Shown here piece after piece: positions 43,389 to 51,980 of a DNA stretch of 64,000 bases (position 1 is its first letter; every line of letters starts with the position of its first letter). The notes beneath the pieces are model-generated. The model saw nothing but the letters and a program-made list of their open reading frames with translations, made no database searches and was not told the origin of the DNA. The DNA comes from Bacillota bacterium (lineage in GTDB: Bacteria > Bacillota_I > Bacilli_A > Izemoplasmatales > Hujiaoplasmataceae): contig JAHIVB010000006.1 in NCBI GenBank assembly GCA_018816905.1, forward strand, positions 62,001 through 126,000, given 5' to 3'. The translations under genes were made by a program, and so were the position numbers.

Positions 43389-46134
43389 CGTCAGTTTCCT
43401 CCAATGCTTTAATCCTATCCTTAATTCTAACAACTAGTGATTCCGCATATGATTCGCCTGTTCTTCCTCCGGGAATATTAATACATATGCCTATCAAATC
43501 ATCAGCACTGTTTAGTGGAATCCTAAATTCCGATCCTTTAACAGGAACTGAGTCCTTGTCAATAAAATAGATTAACAAAGCCGGGGTTGATGATAACCCT
43601 GATTTGTTTCTAATTCTAAATAATTCTGCAGTTTTAGGGTTTTTAAGTATTCGTCTTTCTTCATTAGATATTGAAGAATCATCAATATCTAATGCAAGGT
43701 CGTTTAGTGAGCGCAAAGCACCAATTCGGATAATTCCATCATTTTGAGTCTGTTTCTTTCTCGAACGATTAACAGGTCTAATTGATATGTTATCAACAAT
43801 TCTCTCTTTTGGTGCATTTACTCCGGGGATAATAATGTTCCATTTTTCTATTATTCCTTTTTTTGATACCTTTTTATACCAATCTTCCAGTCTGTCTATT
43901 TCAACGAATTCAGATGACATATTAGGAAGAAATAGAGATTTAATATATTCAAAGACATGTTCATAATCTACTTCGCGCCAAATATAAGAAACGTTTTTAG
44001 TTTCATGGACGAATTTAATATTCAAATATTTAATAAATTCTTGTGTTTTTTCTAAATTATTGGCTATTTTCTTTGATTCTTCAAAGAAAGCTGTGGTTTG
44101 TGAGACAGCACCAGAGAAATCAAATTCAGTAAACTCTGCATCTTGCATTCGTTTTTTTGCTGTTATTCTCAATAATGCGTTTTTAGGAGAATTCTTTACT
44201 TTTATCCCGCATGATCTTGGAGTTACGTTACTTGAATCCATTAAACTCATTTCATGGCGTAATGAGAAATCTAAAGAAGTTAAGAATTCAAATTGCTTTT
44301 TGATTCTATCGGTTATCCATATTCTTGGAAGAAGTTCATAGTGTCTTCTATATCCGAACCATCGGCCCATTTGCATCAATGTATCTGCCTGGCTCGTATG
44401 TCTTGGAAAATAAGTGCTGACAAGTCCTTCTATAGTGAGCCCTCTCGAAAGAGTGGCACCTCCGACAACAATGAAAGCTGTACAAAAATCCAAATTTAGG
44501 GACTCATCAGGATAGGCAAGTCGAATGTGAACTTTATCATTTCTTCCTGGATTGTATTTGCAATTATCAATACAAAGATGAATTCCCTTTGAATAATTCA
44601 ACTCACCATCATCCTTCATTTCAATTCTTTGAATACTAAAGTCTTTCAAAGAAATGATTTCAGATTGAATATCTTCAAATTTGGGGTATTTATGAATATT
44701 CACTCCAAAATAACCCGGAATATGACTATAGAGATCCTCTAGAGTAAATTGCTTCGTTTGGGTTTCCCAAGTCTTTTCGCACTGAATTAGGAATGTATTA
44801 GTGTCTGTGTTACTAAGAAATGAACGGATTGCTTTCTCCACATTGTCATGATGTGAGGTGTTTTGACTTGTGTGCACGAGCATGCTGACCGGCTTATTGA
44901 TATTCCATAAACGAAAACATGAAACACAGCAAAAAAACCATCGAATAGCATCTTTTAGAGATTCAGGGATTGCATCAAGGTTCATTTTTTGAACATCATA
45001 TAAAATCTTATCGTCATATAGAGTTATTTTGTTGAGAATCGGCATAGAATCCGAGGGATGATCTCCGAAAATCTGTTGCGGTCCAAAATATTCCGCAGGC
45101 GGTTCAAGTACAGCAACGAAGTCTGCCGGAAATAATACATCTTCACGATCTGGTGACTCGTTAAGTATATTTGCATATGGCGTTGCTGTATAACCAATAT
45201 AGTTTACACTTTCATACGGAGAAAAGTATTCGGAATTCGGCTTCTTCCTATTATAGACAAGCTCAACTATTAATTTATTAATTTTCGTTCTTTCGTCTTT
45301 CGAAATATCTGCTGTGTTAATGCCTGCCTGATCAGCCTCATCATCAAATATGAGTACTTTAAGTTGTCTTTTTTTTGCCTGATCTGATTTCAGCATCCTT
45401 AGAAGCAAAGTTAACCGACTTGAATTTTTCAAACACACGGTAAAATAACGAATACTACTCGTATTGCTTAAATATAAATCGGTGAGCGTTTTTCTTGATT
45501 CGTTTTCAATGCAAATCCAAGAATCTGAAGAAAATTCAGAGATTAAATCCTTTTTTAATCTTCCTTCAGTTTGCTTTCTCAAATTTTCAATAGTTCCTGA
45601 TAAGATTACAAACATATTGAACCCATTATCTGCGGCCATTGTCATTAGAGCGGCCATATTTGCAGTTTTACCTGACTGTACATTACCTATTACCATACCG
45701 AGCACAGGATGGCCTTGCTTGGTATCAATCCTAAGCCTTTTAAGAATTCGCAATGAAGTAATTTCAATGTTTTGAATCGTGTCGTCCGAAAAATCTTTGC
45801 TCTGAAGAAGTCTTTTGTATGTGCTCCACGATGAAGAAGGAGCTTCTTTTATTGTGAACTCACTGTCGAGCTCACCGTTAGTGATTAGAGTTGGTCCTAA
45901 ATCCTGAAATTGTATTGATTGTTCTTCGTTTTCCTGCTGCAAAGCACAAAGATGATTCCATTCCTCAACTGTAATATATGCTGCACCTGAATGATAGCGC
46001 GTTTCTAAATATAGTTTCAACTTGTCCTCAGAATCAAGTGTTGCAAAATACACTTCACTCCAATCATGTCCAAGATCGCGAAATGACTTAATTAGCTTTC
46101 TATATACATCAAATCTAAGATCTGAATAGTTCAT
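43375..46134 (-). CDS. Z1-domain superfamily II helicase
   Basis: The 919-aa motor protein shows GNVQSGKT (Walker A, 150-157), DDEAD at 264-268 (motif II), YTATPYANI (motif III), GGATLSRGLTIEG (motif V) and LMQMGRWFGYR (motif VI). This is the Z1 domain of restriction-linked endonuclease/helicases. The N-terminal 130 and C-terminal 250 residues are unassigned. The start overlaps the second cytosine methylase by 4 bp (ATGA). Z1 helicases pair with GHKL ATPases and PD-(D/E)XK nucleases in Mza and related systems, as here. Confidence 0.92.
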   Translation of the reverse strand: MNYSDLRFDVYRKLIKSFRDLGHDWSEVYFATLDSEDKLKLYLETRYHSGAAYITVEEWNHLCALQQENEEQSIQFQDLGPTLITNGELDSEFTIKEAPSSSWSTYKRLLQSKDFSDDTIQNIEITSLRILKRLRIDTKQGHPVLGMVIGNVQSGKTANMAALMTMAADNGFNMFVILSGTIENLRKQTEGRLKKDLISEFSSDSWICIENESRKTLTDLYLSNTSSIRYFTVCLKNSSRLTLLLRMLKSDQAKKRQLKVLIFDDEADQAGINTADISKDERTKINKLIVELVYNRKKPNSEYFSPYESVNYIGYTATPYANILNESPDREDVLFPADFVAVLEPPAEYFGPQQIFGDHPSDSMPILNKITLYDDKILYDVQKMNLDAIPESLKDAIRWFFCCVSCFRLWNINKPVSMLVHTSQNTSHHDNVEKAIRSFLSNTDTNTFLIQCEKTWETQTKQFTLEDLYSHIPGYFGVNIHKYPKFEDIQSEIISLKDFSIQRIEMKDDGELNYSKGIHLCIDNCKYNPGRNDKVHIRLAYPDESLNLDFCTAFIVVGGATLSRGLTIEGLVSTYFPRHTSQADTLMQMGRWFGYRRHYELLPRIWITDRIKKQFEFLTSLDFSLRHEMSLMDSSNVTPRSCGIKVKNSPKNALLRITAKKRMQDAEFTEFDFSGAVSQTTAFFEESKKIANNLEKTQEFIKYLNIKFVHETKNVSYIWREVDYEHVFEYIKSLFLPNMSSEFVEIDRLEDWYKKVSKKGIIEKWNIIIPGVNAPKERIVDNISIRPVNRSRKKQTQNDGIIRIGALRSLNDLALDIDDSSISNEERRILKNPKTAELFRIRNKSGLSSTPALLIYFIDKDSVPVKGSEFRIPLNSADDLIGICINIPGGRTGESYAESLVVRIKDRIKALEETDDVQD

Positions 46135-47276
46135 AGTTTTCCTTCACCTTCTTCCATTTCGAGAAAAATAAAGATTTCGCGAAATATCGCCATCATAACA
46201 TCCACTACTATAGAATTACCAGCTTGAAAATATGCCTGAGTTCTTGATACGACAATTTTAAATTCATCGGTAAACCCCATTAGACGCAACGCTTCTCTCT
46301 CCGTCAACATCCGTCTTTTACCTTGTATGGTAATATAATTATCTATTCCTGCTCTATGACAATTTCCCATCGTTGCCAATATTGGCCGAGCTATTTTTAA
46401 ATCTGTAATAGGTTTTTGATAAAAACCGCCGCTTCCTCCTTGCATTACAAAGTGGTCGACAGTGGCTGACAAAAAATATTGACTTTGCACTACCCCCGGA
46501 ATGTTATCTATAATAATTTTGCCATTTTGCTTATCAAACCTAACTGCCCCTTCAAAATTGTTTTCTATAGTAAAATCTGTCATTGAAAACATGCAATCAA
46601 TTTTATCCTGAGGAAAATTAAAGTGCCCATTAATTGGCCTTTTGAAGCCTACGGCGAAATATCTTCTTCTAGTTTGAGGAATTCCAAAATCTTTAGCGTC
46701 CAGCACACCTGAGAACACGTCATATTCTAAATTATCAAATATTCTATTAATAATCGAAATAGTCTTTTTCTTGTCATGAAAAGTGACTCCTCTAACATTT
46801 TCATAAACAAACACATTAGGTTGTATTTCCTGAATTAGCCTTGCAAAATCATAAAACAAAGTTCCTCTAGCGTCCTCAAAACCTTGCTGATATCCGACAC
46901 TTGAAAAACTTTGACAAGGACTTCCTCCAATAAAAACATCAACTTCTCCCTTAAAGTCATTCCCATCAAGCAAACAAATATCTTCATAATACCTTGAAGG
47001 ATCAAGTTGATAATTGGAAAGATAACTTTGTTTCACGAAATTAGTTCTTCTTGTTTTAGAAAGATAAAGATTATCAACATATTCTTTTTTTTCATCAAAA
47101 GAAGCAAGCGAGCGAATATAATTAAGCTCTCTCTCGTGGTCGTATTCAATTTCCCTGTCTCCGTTATCACATGCAAAAACAATTTCATGAGGTTGATTCA
47201 TTCTAAGAAGCGCAAACTCAGGAGATCCGATTCCACTAAATACAGTAGCAATTCTAACTTTTCTCTTAATCATCAA
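46131..47276 (-). CDS. C5-cytosine DNA methyltransferase (second copy)
   Basis: The 381-aa protein shows the C5-methylase motifs: FSGIGSPE (I), GSPCQSFS with catalytic C121 (IV), YENVRG (VI), QTRRRYFAVG (VIII) and GNSIVV (X). The target-recognition region (about 225-300) differs from that of the upstream methylase, although both share the unusual FACDNG and the following insert. The start overlaps the first methylase by 11 bp. Two different methylases suggest either an asymmetric target with each strand methylated separately, or two targets. Confidence 0.92.
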   Translation of the reverse strand: MMIKRKVRIATVFSGIGSPEFALLRMNQPHEIVFACDNGDREIEYDHERELNYIRSLASFDEKKEYVDNLYLSKTRRTNFVKQSYLSNYQLDPSRYYEDICLLDGNDFKGEVDVFIGGSPCQSFSSVGYQQGFEDARGTLFYDFARLIQEIQPNVFVYENVRGVTFHDKKKTISIINRIFDNLEYDVFSGVLDAKDFGIPQTRRRYFAVGFKRPINGHFNFPQDKIDCMFSMTDFTIENNFEGAVRFDKQNGKIIIDNIPGVVQSQYFLSATVDHFVMQGGSGGFYQKPITDLKIARPILATMGNCHRAGIDNYITIQGKRRMLTEREALRLMGFTDEFKIVVSRTQAYFQAGNSIVVDVMMAIFREIFIFLEMEEGEGKL

Positions 47277-48369
47277 AATTCACAACTTTCATTATTTCAA
47301 TGATGATCTTTTCTAAAACATTGACAACAATAGAATTTCCTGCTTGTTTATACGCTTGGATATTGGAGTTAGAATAAATAAAAGAATTATCAAACCCCAT
47401 CAATCTATAGCATTCTCGATGAGTAAGTTGACGAATCACTCCTGATTTTCCATTCCATTCACCAACATAAGCGCGATTCAATACATCAATTCTATCTTTC
47501 ACTTTGCATAATGGTTCAAATATGAAATCGCCGTTCCAGTTAAATTGTTGATTTGCTTTTTGAGTTTGAAAAATTAACGGATCCACATGAGCACGCCGAA
47601 TATACTTTGGGTTTGTAACAAACTCAAACCCCTTGCGGCCCAAATAGTAATGAGCAGGAATTTTCCCTTTATCAAGGAATTCTTTAGAAAGGGGTCTGTC
47701 TTTGACCTTTTCCGGTTCTTTCATCACAACGTTATGATCCAAGAAACCAATAACATAAACCCTTTTTCTATTTTGAGGAATACCGTAATCTTTTGCATTT
47801 AGTAAAAATGATTGGGTTTTATATCCCGATGTTTCAAATAAATCAGAGATGATTTTCCAAGTATTGTTTTTATCATGAGACAGCATCCCAGCAACGTTTT
47901 CATAAATAAATACTTTGGGCTTAATTTGTTTAATCAATCTCACAAAATCATAAAAGAGGGATCCTCTAATATCTAATAAGCCTCCTTTTTTCCCTATTAC
48001 AGAAAAACTTTGACAGGGACTTCCACCGACAAAAAGGTCAACAATTCCTTCATATTTTGTTCCATCAATGTATCTAATATCTTCATGCCACTGTTCCTCA
48101 GTTATTTTGTAGTTATCAAAATACGTCTTCTTGACGTGATTTGTTTTCTTGCTTAAATTATATAACTTTGATACATACGCTTTTTTCTCATCATATGTAA
48201 AGTTTTTGATGAATTTATGAATTTGTTGTGTATCATTTTCTAGGGTTATTTCTCCGTTATCGCATGCAAATACAATTTCATAGTCGATCCTCTGCTTGGA
48301 AAGCGCATGTTCAATTGCCCCTATTCCACTAAATACTGTTGCTAGTCTTAAAGGCCTATTTATCAACAT
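47266..48369 (-). CDS. C5-cytosine DNA methyltransferase (first copy)
   Basis: The 367-aa protein shows FSGIGAIE (I), GSPCQSFS with catalytic C119 (IV), YENVAG at 156-161 (VI), QNRKRVYVIG (VIII) and GNSIVVNV (X). It is similar to the next gene across the catalytic core, so the two arose by duplication, but the target-recognition part (about 225-300) is different. It overlaps the 292-aa gene by 14 bp. It protects self DNA from the associated nuclease. The recognition sequence is unknown. Confidence 0.92.
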   Translation of the reverse strand: MLINRPLRLATVFSGIGAIEHALSKQRIDYEIVFACDNGEITLENDTQQIHKFIKNFTYDEKKAYVSKLYNLSKKTNHVKKTYFDNYKITEEQWHEDIRYIDGTKYEGIVDLFVGGSPCQSFSVIGKKGGLLDIRGSLFYDFVRLIKQIKPKVFIYENVAGMLSHDKNNTWKIISDLFETSGYKTQSFLLNAKDYGIPQNRKRVYVIGFLDHNVVMKEPEKVKDRPLSKEFLDKGKIPAHYYLGRKGFEFVTNPKYIRRAHVDPLIFQTQKANQQFNWNGDFIFEPLCKVKDRIDVLNRAYVGEWNGKSGVIRQLTHRECYRLMGFDNSFIYSNSNIQAYKQAGNSIVVNVLEKIIIEIMKVVNFDD

Positions 48370-49234
48370 TTTCCACTCCTTCTAAAGTAATTATATTATG
48401 TAAAAAATCAATCAAAAATATTGTCTTGTTTTTATCTAAATTTTGTTTCATTTTTAGAACGTATTGCATATAAATTTCGTGCATCGTTGTATTCCCTTTT
48501 AGCATTATTTGCAATTGTCCTTGGGAATTAATGCGAGTATAAACGTTAATTTTCAATCCGTAAGCATCCATAACATAATTGTGTCCATTAAAATCCAAAA
48601 TATTAGATAGAGATAACACCTGTGATATTAGGTCGCATACAAGAGGTTGATCCAGTAACCCAAAGTATAAGCTGTTGTCTGAAGCCGTTGGATGAAGATT
48701 AGAATTTGTGGCTTTCCTTCCAAGGATTTTTTTTTGAATATTAAAATATACGATATGCTTTTTGAGAGCAAGTTTTTCAATTGAATTAGCATTCTTATTA
48801 TATTTATATTTTAAGAATCTTAGAAAATTATTATATGCTGCAGATATAATATGATGCCAGTATAGGTTTTGTGCAACAAGATTATTGTTGGTTTCGAAAT
48901 ATCTTATTAAGTATTCCAATTGAGGTATATCTGCAAGATCAATAATATTATATCTAAGTGATGTACCCAAAGACAATTCAAGAAGACTTTTCATGACTTC
49001 AAGACTATGAATGTATTTTTCAGCAGTTATAGGTTTAAGCCCTCTTTTCAATATACAATAGTCAAAAAATTCTACTTTATTTAATGAATTATATGATAAC
49101 GAGGATGGGGTTGAGAGGTGAATAATGTCTTTTTCCCCATCCTCAAGAAGAGCTTTTTCTTCAGGATAATCAACATTTCCATTTGGATATTTCCCTTTGA
49201 GATAGTACAAGTAGTTGTGAATTGAATTGTGCAT
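48356..49234 (-). CDS. Hypothetical with integrase core-binding-like region, first gene of the defence operon
   Basis: The protein has 292 aa. Residues about 48-150 (VEFFDYCILKRG, then AEKYIHSLEVMKSLL and AAYNNFLRFLKYKY) have the helix pattern of the SAM-like core-binding domain of tyrosine recombinases. No catalytic R-H-R-Y domain follows; the C-terminal 110 residues are of unknown fold. AGGAGG lies 9 bases before the ATG. It may be a DNA-binding regulator or specificity factor for the operon, since it leads eight overlapping genes. The fold assignment is weak. Confidence 0.6.
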   Translation of the reverse strand: MHNSIHNYLYYLKGKYPNGNVDYPEEKALLEDGEKDIIHLSTPSSLSYNSLNKVEFFDYCILKRGLKPITAEKYIHSLEVMKSLLELSLGTSLRYNIIDLADIPQLEYLIRYFETNNNLVAQNLYWHHIISAAYNNFLRFLKYKYNKNANSIEKLALKKHIVYFNIQKKILGRKATNSNLHPTASDNSLYFGLLDQPLVCDLISQVLSLSNILDFNGHNYVMDAYGLKINVYTRINSQGQLQIMLKGNTTMHEIYMQYVLKMKQNLDKNKTIFLIDFLHNIITLEGVENVDK

Positions 49235-49607
49235 TGAGCTGCACCTCCTCTTATGCTAATGATGTTCATAATATATACTCTAAATTTGAAAGAAAGGATG
49301 GCGAATTGAATAAAAATCAAGCCTAAAATTATTTCAAAAATCAACACGCTACTAAAAATATTATATCATTCATATGAACATTGGTGTTATGTTTTTAGAA
49401 AAAAACATATTAAAAACCAATATTAGGCATAAATTTGAAACGTTTTTCAAAAAAGTTTTTTTTGAAGTGGATGTTACCTGTGAGAAAATGCGAATAAATA
49501 TCACGTATATACTATTAATTAAAAGTAAAAATGTAAAATTAAGCAAAAAATATTACATATTGCATATGACATGCTATAATGAACTTATCAATATTTAGGA
49601 GGAAAAA
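49235..49607. other. Divergent intergenic region: defence operon / heliorhodopsin
   Basis: The left part should contain the promoter of the defence operon. The right part holds the heliorhodopsin promoter: TATAAT at 49575-49580 with the extended TG two bases upstream, and AGGAGG at 49598-49603. A 74-codon frame across this region overlaps the promoter and is not credible. Confidence 0.55.
49575..49603 (+). promoter_or_regulatory. Extended -10 promoter and RBS of heliorhodopsin
   Basis: TGCTATAAT ends at 49580 (extended -10) with no good -35. AGGAGG follows at 49598-49603, five bases before the ATG at 49608. Confidence 0.6.
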
Positions 49608-50402
49608 ATGGAACTAACTCAACTTAAAAAACTTAGAAGATTTAACATGATTATGGGCGGACTTCATCTCATCCAAGGAATCTTAATGTTATTCCTTGCA
49701 GCGACCGTCATTCAAAAAATAGGTGAATTTCAACCAACGATTACACAAAACTACTTATTCTACAATATGACTACTCAATCACTTGAACTAGCAAGTAAAG
49801 AATTATTCTCATTGCCGTTTGGTGTATTAGTAGCTGTATTCTTACTACTATCTGCTGCTGCACATGCACTCATCTCTTTACCAAACAAATTAAACGACAA
49901 GTACAACAAAGACTTAAAAGAAGGAATCAATCAATTCAGATGGTTTGAATATGCATTAAGCTCTTCTGTCATGATTGTATTGATTGCGACTCTATTTGGA
50001 ATCTATGACATTGCTTCCTTAATCTTAATCTTTGTCGTCAATGCTTCCATGAACTTATTTGGACTTGTGATGGAACAACTCAACTCCAAAAGAGCCAAAG
50101 AAGGAAAAGTCAACTGGGGCCCATTCGTATGGGGATCCTTTGCAGGTCTCGCTCCTTGGGTTGCAATCTTACTTTACATGTTCGGCAATGGTAACTTTAG
50201 TGAAGTACCTTGGTTCGTATGGGCGATCGTTGGAACCTACTTCGTAGCGTTCAATACTTTCCCTGTTAATATGGTTCTTCAATACAAAAAGGTTGGAAAA
50301 TGGAAAGACTATCTTTACGGTGAAAGAACTTATATCGTATTAAGTCTTGTGGCTAAATCCATTCTTGCTTGGCTAGTTCTTTTTGGAGCTATGCAACCAT
50401 AA
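49608..50402 (+). CDS. Heliorhodopsin
   Basis: The protein is 264 aa with seven hydrophobic segments. TM7 holds the retinal Schiff-base lysine K250 in LVAKSILAW. TM3 shows WFEYALSSS with E114, matching the counterion Glu of heliorhodopsins. H20 in TM1 and H86 in TM2 correspond to the conserved His pair. Family-wide segments such as NM-x-LQY and GERTYIVLSL are also present. Heliorhodopsins have inverted topology (N-terminus inside) and are not classical proton pumps; a light-sensing or enzyme-modulating role is proposed for the family. No retinal-forming oxygenase gene is in the window. A terminator separates it from a tocopherol-cyclase-like gene. Confidence 0.93.
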   Translation: MELTQLKKLRRFNMIMGGLHLIQGILMLFLAATVIQKIGEFQPTITQNYLFYNMTTQSLELASKELFSLPFGVLVAVFLLLSAAAHALISLPNKLNDKYNKDLKEGINQFRWFEYALSSSVMIVLIATLFGIYDIASLILIFVVNASMNLFGLVMEQLNSKRAKEGKVNWGPFVWGSFAGLAPWVAILLYMFGNGNFSEVPWFVWAIVGTYFVAFNTFPVNMVLQYKKVGKWKDYLYGERTYIVLSLVAKSILAWLVLFGAMQP

Positions 50403-50410
50403 TCAATTAA

Positions 50411-50437
50411 AAAATGCTAGATTTTTCTAGCATTTTT
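50411..50437 (+). terminator. Terminator between heliorhodopsin and tocopherol-cyclase-like gene
   Basis: An 11-bp stem AAAATGCTAGA / TCTAGCATTTT with a TTTT loop is followed by a T run. The next gene starts 15 bp later, so some readthrough is plausible. Confidence 0.85.
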
Positions 50438-50451
50438 GTTAGGAGCATCCA

Positions 50452-51405
50452 ATGAATGTCAAAAATCCGGTATTATTCCAAGGTAGAAAGAAAAAGGATC
50501 ATTATTTTGAAGGCTGGTATTTCAAAGCAGTAAGCTCAGATGAATTATATAGTATTGCACTAATACCAGGTGTCAGTATTAACAAAATCGACCCTCATTC
50601 TTTCATCCAATTATTTATCTCTGAAAAGACTGAAAAAGACGTCAGTCTACAAACCTATTATTTTCGGTTCCCTCTAGAGGACTTCAATTGTGAAGACACT
50701 CCTTTTTCGGTTCGAATCGGAAATAATTTATTTTCAAAAGAAGTTGTAGATATTGATCTCTTCAATGAAAACGTTCGTTTAAAAGGATGTTTGAAGATTT
50801 CAGGCATGGAACCCATCAAGACAAGTCTTTATAGCCCTAACATCATGGGCCCATTTGGATACCTGAATTTTATGGAGTGCTATCATGGTGTGGTATCCAT
50901 GAATCATCAAATAAACGGATCTTTGCAATATAACAATCAAGAAATCTCCTTCAAAAACGCGAAGGGATACATTGAAAAAGACTGGGGAAAATCATTCCCC
51001 AGCAAATACATTTGGCTTCAAACGAATCACTTTAAAGAATCAACAACTTCCTTAATGTTATCTTATGCGACCATTCCTTTGGGAGCTCTTCATTTCAAAG
51101 GGTTGATTGCGAATATGATCATCCATGAAAAAGAATATCGCTTTGCGACCTATAACTTTTCCAAAATCAAGATTACAGAATTAAAACAAGATGAAGTGAG
51201 ACTTCAAATTAAAAAAGGGAGATACAAACTCTTTCTTCATGCAAAAACAGAAAAACAAATAGAATTGAAGTCTCCTTCCAATGGTTTGATGATCAATCAA
51301 ATCAAGGAAGGGCTTTCCGGATGGATTCATATCAAGTTATATGAGTCTCAGAAGTTAATCTATGAAGACACTGGATGCCATTCAGGAATTGAAATCATGA
51401 TGTAA
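50452..51405 (+). CDS. Tocopherol-cyclase-like (lipocalin-like) protein
   Basis: The protein has 317 aa. The N-terminus (FQGRKKKDHYFEGWYFKAV) and the central GYIEKDWGKSFPSKYIWLQT, near residues 170-190, are the signatures of the tocopherol_cycl family. The chain is almost wholly beta, consistent with a two-lobed lipocalin-like barrel. Bacterial members outside tocopherol makers have unknown substrates, probably hydrophobic small molecules. There is no signal peptide. It follows heliorhodopsin in the same direction, with AGGAG in the gap just before it. A functional link with the retinal protein is suggestive only. Confidence 0.85.
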   Translation: MNVKNPVLFQGRKKKDHYFEGWYFKAVSSDELYSIALIPGVSINKIDPHSFIQLFISEKTEKDVSLQTYYFRFPLEDFNCEDTPFSVRIGNNLFSKEVVDIDLFNENVRLKGCLKISGMEPIKTSLYSPNIMGPFGYLNFMECYHGVVSMNHQINGSLQYNNQEISFKNAKGYIEKDWGKSFPSKYIWLQTNHFKESTTSLMLSYATIPLGALHFKGLIANMIIHEKEYRFATYNFSKIKITELKQDEVRLQIKKGRYKLFLHAKTEKQIELKSPSNGLMINQIKEGLSGWIHIKLYESQKLIYEDTGCHSGIEIMM

Positions 51406-51408
51406 CTA

Positions 51409-51436
51409 TTAGGAATCTATTTATTTTTTCCTAAAT
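51409..51436 (+). terminator. Terminator after the tocopherol-cyclase-like gene
   Basis: TTAGGAA pairs with TTCCTAA across a T-rich loop, directly after the stop codon. The stem is modest. Confidence 0.5.
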
Positions 51437-51492
51437 CATGATATTATAATATATATGAATTCATTACTCTTCTACTAACGAACAAAGGAGTT

Positions 51493-51915
51493 TTGACTAT
51501 GAACAAGAAAACACAATCGATCTTTTCCTTGGTATTTACAATCGTTATCCTCGGTGTGGTCGGCATCCTTATGCTCATCTCTTCAAAAGGGGCACCCATT
51601 TCCGTGAATTCCGAAACAAGCCAGTTAGAAATCGGTGGCATTCTATATGCCAAAACCATTGATATCGACAATACAGTTCAAATTGAGTTGGTGAGTCCCA
51701 AAGATATTCTCGCAAGAACAAACGGTTCTGCAATTGGTAGCGTCCGGTCCGGATATTTTACCATCGAAGGTGACCTTGCCGTATATCTTAATTTAGGGGA
51801 TTATCATCTGGATTGGATTGAAATCATCGATGGAGACGAATACTATTACATTAACTTAAAGACAGAAACCGAAACTACTGCCATCTACAATGAACTATTA
51901 GAACTACTGGACTGA
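51493..51915 (+). CDS. Membrane-anchored hypothetical protein, 140 aa
   Basis: One N-terminal hydrophobic segment (residues 9-29) is followed by a beta-rich outside domain of about 110 residues, with no recognised motif. The signal lacks a lipobox, so it is probably a signal anchor. A TATAAT lies at 51445-51450 and AAAGGAG sits before the start region. It ends just before a strong bidirectional terminator. Confidence 0.65.
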   Translation: MTMNKKTQSIFSLVFTIVILGVVGILMLISSKGAPISVNSETSQLEIGGILYAKTIDIDNTVQIELVSPKDILARTNGSAIGSVRSGYFTIEGDLAVYLNLGDYHLDWIEIIDGDEYYYINLKTETETTAIYNELLELLD

Positions 51916-51945
51916 TTTACTTGAAAGAAAATATATTTAATCCTA

Positions 51946-51978
51946 AAAAAGAGAGAATGCCGCGCATTCTCTCTTTTT
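51946..51978. terminator. Strong bidirectional terminator between convergent genes
   Basis: A perfect 15-bp stem AAAAAGAGAGAATGC / GCATTCTCTCTTTTT with a CGC loop stands between the stop codons of the 140-aa (plus) and 118-aa (minus) genes. Confidence 0.92.
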
Positions 51979-51980
51979 CT

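Noticed and set aside
38788-49234. Canonical Mza or BREX/DISARM system
   Set aside because: There is a Z1 helicase, MutL-like ATPase and DUF4420-like protein, but no AIPR, and none of the PglX/PglZ or DrmA/DrmB signatures of BREX or DISARM.
48356-49234. Active integrase for the tRNA-Phe scar
   Set aside because: Only a core-binding-like region is present; the R-H-R-Y catalytic domain is absent and the gene is coupled to the defence operon.
49374-49598. Plus-strand frame of 74 codons before heliorhodopsin
   Set aside because: It covers the heliorhodopsin promoter and ends at its ribosome site; its composition is that of AT-rich non-coding DNA.
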